Source of the DNA: JACVRM01 sp963809765 | GTDB lineage: Bacteria > Actinomycetota > Thermoleophilia > Gaiellales > Gaiellaceae | Direction: 5' to 3' | Assembly (NCBI GenBank): GCA_963809765.1 | Contig: CAWEKT010000003.1 | Coordinates: 1,426,001 to 1,490,000 of the forward strand | Length of the DNA: 64,000 bases | In this document: piece by piece, positions 38,107-48,061 of the stretch | Position numbering within the stretch: the stretch's first letter is position 1 | Layout: each line of letters starts with the position of its first letter | Position numbers and translations under genes: made by a program | The notes under the pieces: generated by a model | What the model was told of the DNA's origin: nothing | The model's database searches: none | Seen by the model: the letters and a program-made list of their open reading frames with translations, nothing else

Positions 38107-38472
38107 CTACGCGGAAGGCTCGGCGACGCCGCCGAGCGCGGCCACGGCCTCCTCGCGGGTGCCGTGAATGGCGAACACCCGGTCGAGGCCCGTGATCTCG
38201 AAGATCTTGGTGATGTTGCGGTCCGAGCAGACGAGCGACAGCTGGCCGTCGTTCGTGCGCAGCCGCTTGACCCCGCCGACGAGGACTCCCAGCGTCGTGG
38301 AGTCGATGAAGGTCGTATCGGAGAGGTCGACGATGACCTGCCGACCGCCGGAAGCGATCACGTCGAGCAGCTTCTGCTTGAACTCCGGCGCGGTGTAGAG
38401 GTCGACTTCGCCCGCGAGCGAGATCACGTAGGCGTCGTCTTCGAGCTGCTCAGCACTGACGCTGAAGTCCAT
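38107..38472 (-). CDS. STAS-domain anti-sigma factor antagonist
   Basis: 121 residues, a single STAS domain. VIVDLSDTTFIDSTTLGVLVG contains the conserved Asp-Ser whose Ser is phosphorylated by an RsbW/SpoIIAB-type kinase. When unphosphorylated it frees a sigma factor by binding the anti-sigma factor. No kinase or sigma gene is nearby. Probably in one transcript with the cytochrome gene. Confidence 0.9.
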   Translation of the reverse strand: MDFSVSAEQLEDDAYVISLAGEVDLYTAPEFKQKLLDVIASGGRQVIVDLSDTTFIDSTTLGVLVGGVKRLRTNDGQLSLVCSDRNITKIFEITGLDRVFAIHGTREEAVAALGGVAEPSA

Positions 38473-38526
38473 GGGCTGCTCTCCCGTCTGCAGGGGACGT
38501 CCGGTCGGCGAGTTTAGCCGCCGGTG

Positions 38527-39408
38527 CTACCTGGTGATGGTGGTGACGCCGCCCGGCGAGACGGAGGTGTTCCCCGCCGTCGCCAGCGACTTCACACGCT
38601 CGCGCACGAAGGCGGCCTCGGCGCCCTCGGGTGCGAGCTGCAGGTAGCGGCGGTACGCGCGAACGGCGAGCTCGGTCTTGCTCGCCTGCTCGGCCGTGGA
38701 GCCGAGGAGGTACCAGAGATCCGAGTCCTGCGGCTCGAGCTTGACGGCCTTCTCGTAGGCCGAGGCGGCGCCGCCGAGCGCCGTGGTCGTGCGGGTCGAC
38801 GCGTCCTGGATCCGCGTCGTGGCATCGTCCTGGACGGCCCGGTCGATCTCGCCGGCACCGAAGATCTGCGACAGCTCCTGCGAGTCCGAGAAGCTCGCGA
38901 TGCCGGCCGCATACTGCGCCTCGGCCTGCGCGACCAGGGCCTCCTCGCGCGCCCGCGCGGCCTGGGTGGTGTAGAGGCTGGCAAGCTCCTGAAACCCGTC
39001 GATGTCCTTCGGCCGTAGCGCCGTGTAGGCGACGAGCGGCGGAATGGCGGCGTCGATGTCGCCCTCGCGCTGGTAGGCGCGTGAGAGGTCTCGGTTGGCG
39101 TCCGCGTCCTTCGGGTTCTTCTCAATTGCGTCCTGCGCATCGCCGACCGAGCGGAGCCCGGTGGCGTCGCCGCTCCCCAGGAAGTCGATCACGCCTGTCC
39201 CCGGCAGGCTCGAGCCGACGCCGAAGGCGACGAAGCCGACGCCGAAGACGAGCGCCAGGAAGACGAAGACCCACTTGGCCTGGCGCCGCAGGCGCGGGAA
39301 GAACATGAGGTCTTCCGGCCTGGGCTGCGGCTTCGGCGCAGGCGCCCGCCGCCCCTGCGTGCGTGCGGGCGTGGGCTTCGGACGGCGGCCTGCGGCAGAA
39401 CGAGCCAT
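38527..39408 (-). CDS. Membrane-anchored TPR protein
   Basis: 293 residues: Pro/Lys-rich cytoplasmic N terminus (1-~45), one helix WVFVFLALVFGVGFVAFGV (~47-66), then TPR-like helix pairs (NPKDADANRDLSRAYQREGD; ALRPKDIDGFQELASLYTTQ; LEPQDSDLWYLLGSTAEQAS). TPRs bind partner proteins; no partner is evident. Function unknown. Intact and upstream of the STAS gene on the same strand. Confidence 0.75.
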   Translation of the reverse strand: MARSAAGRRPKPTPARTQGRRAPAPKPQPRPEDLMFFPRLRRQAKWVFVFLALVFGVGFVAFGVGSSLPGTGVIDFLGSGDATGLRSVGDAQDAIEKNPKDADANRDLSRAYQREGDIDAAIPPLVAYTALRPKDIDGFQELASLYTTQAARAREEALVAQAEAQYAAGIASFSDSQELSQIFGAGEIDRAVQDDATTRIQDASTRTTTALGGAASAYEKAVKLEPQDSDLWYLLGSTAEQASKTELAVRAYRRYLQLAPEGAEAAFVRERVKSLATAGNTSVSPGGVTTITR

Positions 39409-39474
39409 CGTCCTCGAAGCGTAGCTTGTCTCCGGGGGTCCGCCAGTCCCGCGGCGCCGGAGAGCCTTTGGGCG

Positions 39475-41026
39475 CTACTTCAGATCCGCCAGGATCTCGG
39501 CCGCCGCCTGCTGCCCGGTGACGACGGCGCCGTTCAGATAGCCCTGAAACTCGAGCGTCGTGTGCTCGCCGGCGAAGTGGCAGTTGCCCTGGCGGACCTG
39601 CTCGATCCCGGCGAAGGCCGTGTACTGCCCGACCTTGTAGTAGGAGTACGAGCCCTTCGTCCAGCGGTATCCCGGCCAGAAGTCGACGGTCGCCTTCCGG
39701 TTCCAGCGCTGCGAGAGCCCCGGCAGAACCGGCTCGACCTGGGCGAGGAACTGCTCGGCCCGCTCCGTGGGCGTCCCCGAGCCGAAGCTCGCTCCCACCT
39801 TGCCGCCCGTGTAGTCGACGAGGATGCCCGACCGCCCGGGCTGCGCCCGGGTCACGTCCCAGGTGTTCTGGTAGCCGCGGTCGGAGAACGTCTCGCCGTT
39901 CGAGCCGAGCGCGTTCCAGTGGCGCTCCGTGAACTGGAGGTGCAGCTTCGAGTTCGTGCCCATGCCCTGCTTCTCGATCGCCGTCACCTTGCGTGGCTCG
40001 AAGCCGGCCTTCGAGTAGTCGACCGACGAGCGCAGGATCGAGAACGGCAGCGCCAGCACGACGCGGTCGACCGTCTCGCTTGAACGTCGACCCTGCCCTT
40101 CGAGAACCAGAGGTCGAAGCGGACGCCGTTGCGGGCGATCGCGACGAGCTCGGTGCCGAGCGAGATCCGGCTCCAGCCGATCGCGTCGGCGAGGCGCGTC
40201 GTGATCTGGTCGTTGCCGCCGACGACGTGGTACTTCTCGTTCGAGCGGCCGAAGATCCTGATCTGCCCCTGCCCGAGTAGCCGAGCAGGTACAGGAGGTT
40301 CAGGGAGCTCTGGTCCTTGCACTCGGCGCCGTACTCGATGGTGTAGGCGATGTCGAGCAGCTGGCCGAGCTTGGACGTGATCCCGCCCGGCACGCTCTCG
40401 TTGATCCAGTCGACGATGGACATCTGGTCGAGCTCGCGGCCGCGCGCGGTGGAGAGGTTCCAGAGCGTGGGGAAGCTCGCGGCCGAGACGTCCGAGTGCA
40501 CCTTCTGCCAGATCGCCTTCAGGTCACGGGTCGCCTCCGCCTCGGGGTAGCGGCGCGTTGTCGAAGTAGCCGAGCAGCTCGGTGCCGTTCGCCTCGGCGG
40601 CGAGCAGGTTGTCGAGCTGCAGCCCGAGCCCCTGCGCCAGCTGCCGGATCGCGGTGTGCCCCTGGTCGATCAGCTCGCCGCCGTGCTCGGCGATCTGGCC
40701 CTCGGCGAAGACGCCTCGGATCGTCCAGCAGCGCCCGCCGACCCGGTCGGAGGCCTCGTAGACGTCGGCCGCGTAGCCGGCGCGCTTCAGTGCGTGCGCG
40801 GCGGAGAGGCCCGCGAGCCCGGCGCCGACGATCGCGATCTTCGGAGCGGTCGCGGCCTGCGCCGGCTGAACCAGCCGGCCGACGTGCCGGCGCCGGCGGC
40901 AGCGGCACCAAGGACGCCGGCACGCCGCAGCAGCTGTCCCCGCGTCATGCCTTCTCGCAGCCGCCTCTGCTTCAGCTTCGGCAGTCGGTGTCCCACGATC
41001 CACCGCGCCAGCGGCGTCCTCGCCAT
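39475..41026 (-). pseudogene. Flavin-containing monoamine oxidase (frameshifted, Tat-type leader)
   Basis: ATG 41026 after GGGGAGGACACG. A twin-Arg leader (GQLLRRAGVLGAAAAGAG) suggests Tat export. The FAD motif KIAIVGAGLAGLSAAHALKR and EASDRVGGRCWTIRG follow in another frame, then GGELIDQGHTAIRQLAQGLG. The end has the flavin-contact region NCHFAGEHTTLEFQGYLNGA. About 510 residues over at least five frames. It would oxidise a primary or polyamine with oxygen to the aldehyde, ammonia and peroxide, fitting the polyamine genes that start divergently at 41155. Breaks look like single-base indels. Confidence 0.8.
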
Positions 41027-41154
41027 CGTGTCCTCCCCGGTCGCTGCCGCCACTATGCGAAACGCAGCAGGAACGGTCAAGAGCCACGCATACGTTGTGC
41101 AAAGCTGCTGCGGATAGAGAGAATGCGCACCGTGACGCCGGGAGCGCCCGTCGC

Positions 41155-42456
41155 ATGACCGAGGTAGCCGCCGGAGCCGAGGCCAGCCGCGTGGCCGCCG
41201 AGCGGGCACGCTGGGTGCCCCGCGGCGTCGCCACCACGCCGCTCGTCGTCGCCCGGGCGGAGGGCGCGACGCTCGAGGACGTCGACGGCCGCGTCTACAT
41301 CGACTTCGCAGGCGGCCTCGGCTGCCAGAACCTCGGCCACGGGCCGCCCGCGGTCGTGGCCGCTCTGCACGAGCAGGTCGACCGCTTCCTGCACCAGTGC
41401 TTCATGGTCGGCATGTACGAGCCGTACGTGGAGACGTGCCGGCTCGGCGAGCTCTCGCCCTGCCGCGGCGGCGACCAGAAGAGCCTGCTCGTCAACTCCG
41501 GCGCGGAGGCAGTCGAGAACGCCGTCAAGATTGCGCGCGTGGCCACGGGCCGGCCGGCCGTGCTCGTGTTCGACAACGCGTTCCACGGCCGGACGCTCCT
41601 GACCATGACCATGACGGCCAAGCTCGTCTACCGGCGGGGTTTCGGCCCGTACGCGCCCGAGGTCTACCGCGCTCCGGCGCCCTACCCGTACCGCGGCATC
41701 TCCACCGACGAGGCGCTCACCGGGCTGGAGCTGCTCTTCAAGCGCGAGCTCGACCCGGCCACGGTGGCGTGCGCGGTGCTCGAGCCGGTCCAGGGCGAGG
41801 GCGGCTTCATCCCGATGCCGGCCGACTACCTGTCGGCGCTCGCCGAGCTGCTGCGCTCGCACGGGATCCTCTACGTGGACGACGAGGTGCAGAGCGGGGT
41901 CGGCCGGACCGGGCGGGTCTGGGCGATCGAGCACTACGGCGTCGAGCCCGACCTGCTCGTCTCCGGCAAGTCGCTCGGCGGCGGGCTGCCGCTCGCCGGC
42001 GTGACGGGGCCGGCCGAGGTGATGGACGCCGTCGAGCCCGGCGGTCTCGGCGGCACGTTCGGCGGCAACCCGCTGGCCTGCGCGGCCGCGTGCGCGGTTC
42101 TCGACGAGGTCGCGTCAGCACCGTTCCTCCAGCGCGCCACTGCGCTCGGTGAGACGATTCGCAGTCGGTTGGAAGCGATCGGCGAGCGGGTCGAGCAGGT
42201 CGGCGAGGTGCGCGGCCTCGGACCGATGCTCGCGCTCGAGCTGGTTCGTGACCCAGACACGCGCGAGCCGGCGCCGGAGCTCGCCGCGGCAACGGTCGCA
42301 CGCGCGCGGGAATTGGGGCTCTTGCTGCTCTCGTGCGGCCTCTACGGGAACGTCGTGCGCATCCTCGTCCCGCTCGTCATCTCGGACGGTGACCTCGAGC
42401 GTGGACTCGAGCTGCTGGAGGAATCGCTTGTCGGCGCACGCGACGGCGTCTCGTAG
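41155..42456 (+). CDS. gabT: Class III aminotransferase, 4-aminobutyrate type
   Basis: PLP enzyme of 433 residues. Start ATG 41155 chosen because upstream residues have no family match. Motifs: LVNSGAEAVENAVKIARVAT, FDNAFHGRTLL, EPVQGEGGFIPMP, VDDEVQSGVGRTG with the PLP-contact Asp, and LVSGKSLGGGLPLAGV with the Schiff-base Lys. Would move the amino group of GABA to 2-oxoglutarate, the last nitrogen step of putrescine breakdown. It leads the polyamine operon; potA follows after 16 bases. A related diamine or omega-amino acid substrate is possible. Confidence 0.85.
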   Translation: MTEVAAGAEASRVAAERARWVPRGVATTPLVVARAEGATLEDVDGRVYIDFAGGLGCQNLGHGPPAVVAALHEQVDRFLHQCFMVGMYEPYVETCRLGELSPCRGGDQKSLLVNSGAEAVENAVKIARVATGRPAVLVFDNAFHGRTLLTMTMTAKLVYRRGFGPYAPEVYRAPAPYPYRGISTDEALTGLELLFKRELDPATVACAVLEPVQGEGGFIPMPADYLSALAELLRSHGILYVDDEVQSGVGRTGRVWAIEHYGVEPDLLVSGKSLGGGLPLAGVTGPAEVMDAVEPGGLGGTFGGNPLACAAACAVLDEVASAPFLQRATALGETIRSRLEAIGERVEQVGEVRGLGPMLALELVRDPDTREPAPELAAATVARARELGLLLLSCGLYGNVVRILVPLVISDGDLERGLELLEESLVGARDGVS

Positions 42457-42472
42457 CTCGGCGGGTGACCCG

Positions 42473-43519
42473 GTGACGAGCGCCGGCATCGCCCACGTCC
42501 GTCTGGAGGGGCTGGTCAAGTCCTACGGCGACGTCCGCGCCGTGGACGGCGTCGACCTCGAGCTTGCCGCGGGCGAGTTCTTCACCATGCTCGGGCCGTC
42601 CGGCTCGGGCAAGACGACGACCCTGCGGCTGATCGGCGGCTTCGAGCGTCCCGACGCCGGCCGCGTCTACCTCCGCGGCCGCGACGTCACGCGCGATCCG
42701 CCGTTCGCCCGCGAGGTGAACACCGTCTTCCAGGACTACGCGCTCTTCCCGCACATGACCGTCGCCGACAACGTCGCCTACGGGCTGCGAGTCCGCCGCG
42801 TCCCGCGGCGCGAGCGCGCGGAGCGTGTCGCCGAGGCGCTGGCGATGGTGCAGCTGGCCGCGTACGGCGACCGCAAGCCGGCGCAGCTGTCGGGCGGCCA
42901 GCGCCAGCGGGTCGCGCTCGCGCGGGCGATCGTCAACCGCCCGCAGGTGCTGCTGCTCGACGAGCCGCTGGGGGCGCTCGACCTCAAGCTGCGGCAGGGG
43001 ATGCAGATCGAGCTCAAGCGGATCCAGCGCGAGGTCGGGATCACCTTCGTCTACGTCACGCACGACCAGGACGAGGCGCTGACCATGAGCGACCGGCTGG
43101 CGGTGTTCAACAACGGGCGGATCGAGCAGCTGGGTCCGCCTGCCGAGGTCTACGAGCATCCGGCGACGGAGTTCGTCGCCGGCTTCGTCGGCGTCTCCAA
43201 CGTGCTCGACCGCATGGTCGACGGCCGCCAGGCGCGGATCAGCATTCGCCCCGAGAAGATCCGGCTGCTGGGTGGCAACGAGGAGCACGAGGCCGGCGCG
43301 ACGACGGAGAGTGGAACGATCCGCGAGGTCGTGTACGCCGGCATGGCGACGCGGTACATCGTGGAGCTCGACGGCGGCGGTGCGCTGACCGTCGTACGGC
43401 AGAACCTCGAGACGTCCTCCACGGAGGCACTCGAGGCGAGGGGTCGGCAGGTGCGGCTCGAGTGGCGTCCTGAGCACGTCCTCGAGCTCGAAACCCGACA
43501 GGAGGAGGACAGCAAGTGA
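42473..43519 (+). CDS. potA: Spermidine/putrescine ABC transporter ATPase, system 1
   Basis: 348 residues from GTG 42473. Walker A GPSGSGKTT, signature LSGGQRQRVALARA, Walker B VLLLDEPLGALD, H-loop VTHDQDEA, then a C-terminal TOBE-like domain (ISIRPEKIRL). Powers import through the PotB/PotC-type permeases downstream. Overlaps the binding-protein gene by 4 bases. Confidence 0.92.
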   Translation: MTSAGIAHVRLEGLVKSYGDVRAVDGVDLELAAGEFFTMLGPSGSGKTTTLRLIGGFERPDAGRVYLRGRDVTRDPPFAREVNTVFQDYALFPHMTVADNVAYGLRVRRVPRRERAERVAEALAMVQLAAYGDRKPAQLSGGQRQRVALARAIVNRPQVLLLDEPLGALDLKLRQGMQIELKRIQREVGITFVYVTHDQDEALTMSDRLAVFNNGRIEQLGPPAEVYEHPATEFVAGFVGVSNVLDRMVDGRQARISIRPEKIRLLGGNEEHEAGATTESGTIREVVYAGMATRYIVELDGGGALTVVRQNLETSSTEALEARGRQVRLEWRPEHVLELETRQEEDSK

Positions 43520-44716
43520 GCATCACCCAACGGCGTCTCTGGCGCCTGCTGGCCGCGGTCGCGCTGACCGTGCTCTTCGCCTTTTCGGCGGTGAGCTGCG
43601 GTGGCGACGACGACGACGACGAGGGCGGCGGCACCGCGATCGCGGGCCTCGGCTCGGATCTCGACGAGATCAAGGAGATGGCCCGCGAAGAGGGGCAGGT
43701 CAACCTCGTCATCTGGTCCGGCTACGCCGACAAGTCCTGGGCCGACACGTTCACGCAGCAGACGGGCTGCACGGTCAACACGAAGGACGGCACGAGCTCG
43801 GACGACATGGTGCAGCTGATGTCGACCGGCGAGTACGACGGCGTGTCAGCGTCCGGCGACGCCACGCTGCGTCTGATCGCCCGCGGCGACGTCGCTCCGA
43901 TCGACACCGAGCTCACGCCGAACTACGCGGACGTCTACGAGGGGCTCAAGAACCAGGAACACAACACCGTCGACGGCGAGTCCTACGGCGTGCCCCACGG
44001 CCGCGGGCCGAACCTGATGGTCTTCCGGGCGGACGTGCTTCCCGAGACCACGAACAGCTGGGACGTGGTCTGGGACAAGGGCAGCCAGTACAAGGGCAAG
44101 ATCAGTTGGCCCGACAACCCGATCTCGATCGCGGACGCAGCCGTCTACCTCAAGGCGACGCAGCCCGACCTCGGCATCGAGAACCCGTACGCGCTCGACC
44201 AGGCGCAGTTCGACGCGGCGGTGAACCTGCTGAAGCAGCAGAACGCCAACATCGGCGAGTACTGGGCGGACCCGGCCAAGCAGGTGCAGTCATTGACCAG
44301 CAAGGACGCCGTGGTCGGTCACACCTGGCCGTACCAGATGAACCTGCTCGAAGCCGACAAGCAGCCGGTGAAGGGCATCAAGCCGCAAGGAGGGCACGAC
44401 CGGGTGGTCGGACACCTGGATGATCGCCTCGGAGGCGCAGAACCCGAACTGCATGTACCTCTGGATGGACTACATCATCTCGCCCGAGGCGAACGCGAAG
44501 GTGGCCGAGTTCTTCGGCGAGGCGCCCTCGAATGCGAAGGCGTGCGAGCTCACCAAGGACCCGGACCACTGCACCAAGTTCCACGCGGAGGACGAGTCGT
44601 GGTGGGAGGACGTCTACTACTGGGACACGCCGACCACGGACTGCGGTGATGACCGCGGTGAAGTCTGCAAGGAGTACTCGGAGTGGCAGGCGGCCTGGAC
44701 GGAGATCAAGGGCTAG
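43516..44716 (+). CDS. potD: Polyamine-binding protein, system 1 (one frameshift)
   Basis: Starts GTG 43516. Export signal LLAAVALTVLFAFSAVSCGG with Cys as a possible lipid anchor. PotD-like body: LVIWSGYADKSWADTFTQQT, DVAPIDTELTPNYADVY, GVPHGRGPNLMVFRADVLP, KISWPDNPISIADAAVYL. One extra G near 44390 breaks the frame; removing it continues GTTGWSDTWMIASEAQNP ... WMDYIISPEANAKVAEFFGE to the stop at 44716. ~400 residues. Extracytoplasmic receptor for putrescine, spermidine or a similar amine. Confidence 0.85.
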
Positions 44717-44738
44717 CCGGCCGTTGAGCGACTGAGTC

Positions 44739-45653
44739 GTGGCCACGGTTGCGACCGCGGAGCCGCCGTCCCGTCAGACGACGGGGCGGCGGCTCTCCGC
44801 CTTCCTGTTTCGCCACCCGCGGGTCCGGCTCGCCTTGCTGCTGGCGTTGCCGGTGGCGTGGCTCCTCGTCGCGTACCTCGGTTCGCTCTTCGTGCTCTTC
44901 CTGTCGGCCTTCTGGCAGGTGGAGACGTTCACCGCGGAGCTCGTCCGTACGTTCACGCTCGACAACTTCCGCGAGATCCTCGAGCGCGACGTCTACCGCG
45001 ACGTCGCCTGGCGGACGATCCGGATGGCGTTCCTGGTCACCGTCGCCGACGCCGTGCTCGCGTTTCCGATCGCCTACTACATGGCGCGGGTCGCGTCGCC
45101 GCGGGTGCGCAACCTCCTGATCGTCGCCGTGCTGATGCCGCTCTGGGCGAACTACCTCGTCAAGGCGTACGCGTGGCGGACGATGCTCGGCGGCCAGGGC
45201 ATCATCAACTGGGCGCTCGACCCCTTCGGCCTGTCCGGCCCCGGCTTCACGGAGGTCGGCCTCTGGCTCGTGTTCACGTACCTGTGGCTGCCGTTCATGA
45301 TCCTGCCCGTCTACGCGGGCCTCGAGCGGATCCCACATTCGCTGCTGGAGGCCTCCGCCGATCTCGGCGCCCGTGGGCTTCGGACGCTGCTCCGTGTCGT
45401 CTTGCCGCTCGCCTTCCCGGCGATCGTCGCAGGCTCGATCTTCACGTTCTCGCTGACGCTCGGCGACTACATCGCCCCCGGGCTGATCACGAACGAGCAG
45501 TTCATCGGCACCGTGATCTACGCGCGCCGTGGGCTCGACCTGCCGCTGGCGGCGGCGTTCGCAACGGTGCCGGTGCTGGTCATGGTCGCCTACCTGGTCG
45601 TGGCCCGAAAGCTGCGGGCGTTCGAGGCGACTATGAGCGAGGCGGCCCGGTGA
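44739..45653 (+). CDS. potB: Polyamine ABC permease, PotB type, system 1
   Basis: 304 residues from GTG 44739. Six helices; the ATPase-contacting EAA loop is EASADLGARGLRTLLRVVLP. LWANYLVKAYAWRTMLGGQG is typical of PotB. Overlaps the next permease by GTGA. Confidence 0.92.
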   Translation: MATVATAEPPSRQTTGRRLSAFLFRHPRVRLALLLALPVAWLLVAYLGSLFVLFLSAFWQVETFTAELVRTFTLDNFREILERDVYRDVAWRTIRMAFLVTVADAVLAFPIAYYMARVASPRVRNLLIVAVLMPLWANYLVKAYAWRTMLGGQGIINWALDPFGLSGPGFTEVGLWLVFTYLWLPFMILPVYAGLERIPHSLLEASADLGARGLRTLLRVVLPLAFPAIVAGSIFTFSLTLGDYIAPGLITNEQFIGTVIYARRGLDLPLAAAFATVPVLVMVAYLVVARKLRAFEATMSEAAR

Positions 45654-46474
45654 TCGAGTCACGCCTCGGACGCTGGACGCTGCGCGCCGGCGCGGGGCTC
45701 ACGCTCGCGTTCATCTACGCGCCGCTCGCCGTCGTCGTGCTGTACGCCTTCAACGAGCGCGTCACGCAGGCCTGGCCGATCGACAACTGGAGCACGAAGT
45801 GGTTCAGCGTCGCGTGGAACGACGAGCGCGTGCGCGATGCGCTGCTGCTCTCGCTGAAGGCCGCGCTTGGCGCGACTGCGATCGCGCTCGTCCTGGGCAC
45901 ACTCGCGTCGCTCGCCGTTGCCCGCTACCGGTTCTTCGGGCGCGAGACGATCTCGTTCCTCGTCATCCTGCCGATCGCGCTGCCTGGCATCGTCACCGGC
46001 ATCGCGCTCCAGTCGACCTTCGAGAACGTCGGCATCGGCTACGGCTTGGCCACGATCATCATCGGGCACGGCACCTTCTGCATCGTGGTCGTCTACAACA
46101 ACGCGGTCGCGCGCCTGCGGCGGACGGCGGGCAACCTCGAGGAGGCCTCGTCCGACCTCGGCGCCGACGCGTGGCAGACGTTCCGCTACGTCACGTTCCC
46201 GCAGCTGCGCAGCGCTCTTCTCGCCGGCGGGCTGCTCGCCTTCGCGCTCTCGTGGGACGAGGTGATCGTGACCATCTTCACCTCGGGCGCGGAGCAGACG
46301 CTGCCCATCTGGATCTTCGCCAACCTGCAGCGGCCGGCCGAGCTCCCCGTCGTCAACGTCGTCGCGGTCTTCCTCATCGTCGTCTCGGCGCTGCCCGTCT
46401 ACCTCGCGACGCGGCTGAGCAGCGAGACTGTCCGCGGCCGCGTCACGACGGGCGCCGCAGGAGCCCGCCAGTGA
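45650..46474 (+). CDS. potC: Polyamine ABC permease, PotC type, system 1
   Basis: 274 residues from GTG 45650. Six helices, EAA loop EEASSDLGADAWQTFRYVTF and the PotC-like FALSWDEVIVTIFTSG near the C terminus. Forms the channel with the 44739 protein. The aldehyde dehydrogenase gene follows 22 bases later. Confidence 0.92.
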   Translation: MIESRLGRWTLRAGAGLTLAFIYAPLAVVVLYAFNERVTQAWPIDNWSTKWFSVAWNDERVRDALLLSLKAALGATAIALVLGTLASLAVARYRFFGRETISFLVILPIALPGIVTGIALQSTFENVGIGYGLATIIIGHGTFCIVVVYNNAVARLRRTAGNLEEASSDLGADAWQTFRYVTFPQLRSALLAGGLLAFALSWDEVIVTIFTSGAEQTLPIWIFANLQRPAELPVVNVVAVFLIVVSALPVYLATRLSSETVRGRVTTGAAGARQ

Positions 46475-46496
46475 CCCCGATCGTCAAGGAGGAACC

Positions 46497-47939
46497 ATGA
46501 GCGTCACCGTTTCGACCATGAAGAACTTCGTCGGCGGCGAGTGGGTCGACGCCGTCGAGGGCGAGACGATGGAGGTCCTCAACCCGGCGACCGGCGAGGT
46601 CATCGGCGAGGTGCCGCGCGGCACCGCGGCCGACGTCGAGCGGGCCGTCGAGGCCGCGAAGAAGGCACTGCCGGACTGGCTCGAGAAGACGCCCGAGGAC
46701 CGGATGGAGCTGCTGCTCAAGCTCGCCGACCTGATCGACGAGCACGCCGACGAGCTCTCCCAGCTCGAGTCGCAGAACGTGGGCAAGCCGATGGCGATCG
46801 CCGGCGACGAGATGCCGTTCTCCGCCGACAACCTGCGCTTCTTCGCGGGCGCCGCCCGCACGCTCGAGGGCAAGAGCGCCGGAGAGTACGTCGAGGGCTA
46901 CACGTCGATCGTCCGGCGCGAGCCGCTCGGCATCGTCGCCGGCATCACTCCCTGGAACTACCCGCTGATGATGGTCGTCTGGAAGATGGGCCCGGCGCTG
47001 GCGGCCGGCAACGTCCAGATCATCAAGCCGGCCGAGCAGACGCCGCTGACGACGCTCCGCTTCGCGGAGCTGGCGCAGGAGGTGCTCCCGCCCGGCGTCC
47101 TCAACGTCATCACGGGAGACGGCGTGCCGGTCGGCGACGGCCTCGTGCGCCATCCCGACATCGCGCTCGTCTCGCTCACGGGGGACGTCGAGACCGGCAA
47201 GCTGATCGCCCGCAACGCAGCCGACACGCTCAAGCGCGTCCACCTCGAGCTCGGCGGCAAGGCGCCGATGGTGGTCCTCGACGACGCGGACCCGGCCGCG
47301 GTCGCGGAGTCCGTCAAGATCGGCGGCTACTGGAACTCGGGCCAGGACTGCACCGCGTCGTCGCGCATCCTCGTGAACGAGCGCATCTACGACGACGTCA
47401 TGGCCGAGACCGTCAAGGCGATCGAGGCGATGAAGGTCGCCGACCCGGCCGACGGCGAGGACGTCGACATGGGCCCGGTGATCTCCCAGGAGCAGCGGCA
47501 GCGCGTGCTCGGCTTCCTCGAGCGCCTGCCGTCGCGGGCGACCGTGGTCACGGGCGGAGAGTCCGTGGGCGACCGCGGCTTCTTCGTTAAGCCGACGATC
47601 GTCGCCGACGTCGAGCAGGACGACGAGATCGTCCAGGACGAGGTCTTCGGCCCCGTCGTCACCGTCCAGCGGTTCAAGTCGGACGACGACGCGATCGCCA
47701 TGGCGAACGGTGTCCGCTACGGCCTGGCGGCCTCGGTGTTCAGCCAGAACGTCGGCCGCGCGCTCGCGGCCGCCAAGCGGCTCGAGTTCGGGACCGTCTG
47801 GGTCAACGAGCACCTCTTCCCGCTCGCCTCGGAGATGCCGCACGGCGGCTTCAAGCAGTCCGGCTACGGCAAGGACATGTCGCTCTACTCGATGGAGGAG
47901 TACACGAGGATCAAGCACGTCGCGGTCAAGCTGGCGTAG
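46497..47939 (+). CDS. Aldehyde dehydrogenase, aminobutyraldehyde type
   Basis: 480 residues; ATG after a perfect AAGGAGG. ALDH features: GITPWNYPLMMVVWK (NAD site), HLELGGKAPMVVLDDAD (general-base Glu), NSGQDCTASSRILV (nucleophile Cys) and DEVFGPVVTVQRF. The context and PatD/PuuC-like sequence (KQSGYGKDMSLYSMEEYT) point to 4-aminobutanal to GABA oxidation with NAD. This links the aminotransferase at 52642 (or the amine oxidase) to the GABA aminotransferase at 41155. A strong hairpin follows the gene. Confidence 0.9.
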   Translation: MSVTVSTMKNFVGGEWVDAVEGETMEVLNPATGEVIGEVPRGTAADVERAVEAAKKALPDWLEKTPEDRMELLLKLADLIDEHADELSQLESQNVGKPMAIAGDEMPFSADNLRFFAGAARTLEGKSAGEYVEGYTSIVRREPLGIVAGITPWNYPLMMVVWKMGPALAAGNVQIIKPAEQTPLTTLRFAELAQEVLPPGVLNVITGDGVPVGDGLVRHPDIALVSLTGDVETGKLIARNAADTLKRVHLELGGKAPMVVLDDADPAAVAESVKIGGYWNSGQDCTASSRILVNERIYDDVMAETVKAIEAMKVADPADGEDVDMGPVISQEQRQRVLGFLERLPSRATVVTGGESVGDRGFFVKPTIVADVEQDDEIVQDEVFGPVVTVQRFKSDDDAIAMANGVRYGLAASVFSQNVGRALAAAKRLEFGTVWVNEHLFPLASEMPHGGFKQSGYGKDMSLYSMEEYTRIKHVAVKLA

Positions 47940-47962
47940 GCATCAAGAGGAAGGGTCGGTCC

Positions 47963-47989
47963 CCGTGCGGCGACGCCGTCGCCGCACGG
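47963..47989 (+). terminator. Hairpin CCGTGCGGCGAC / GTCGCCGCACGG
   Basis: Twelve-base perfect arms with a GCC loop, 24 bases after the aldehyde dehydrogenase stop. Probably ends the first polyamine operon. Confidence 0.7.
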
Positions 47990-48061
47990 CCGTTCTGAGC
48001 CTCAGCTAGAAGAGCGAGCCGATTGACCCAATGCGCGGTGAGGTGGTAGAAACGCTGCGCA

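Noticed and set aside
44706..45662. 318-codon minus-strand frame opposite potB
   Set aside because: The sense frame gives a clean six-helix permease; the antisense is charged low-complexity sequence.
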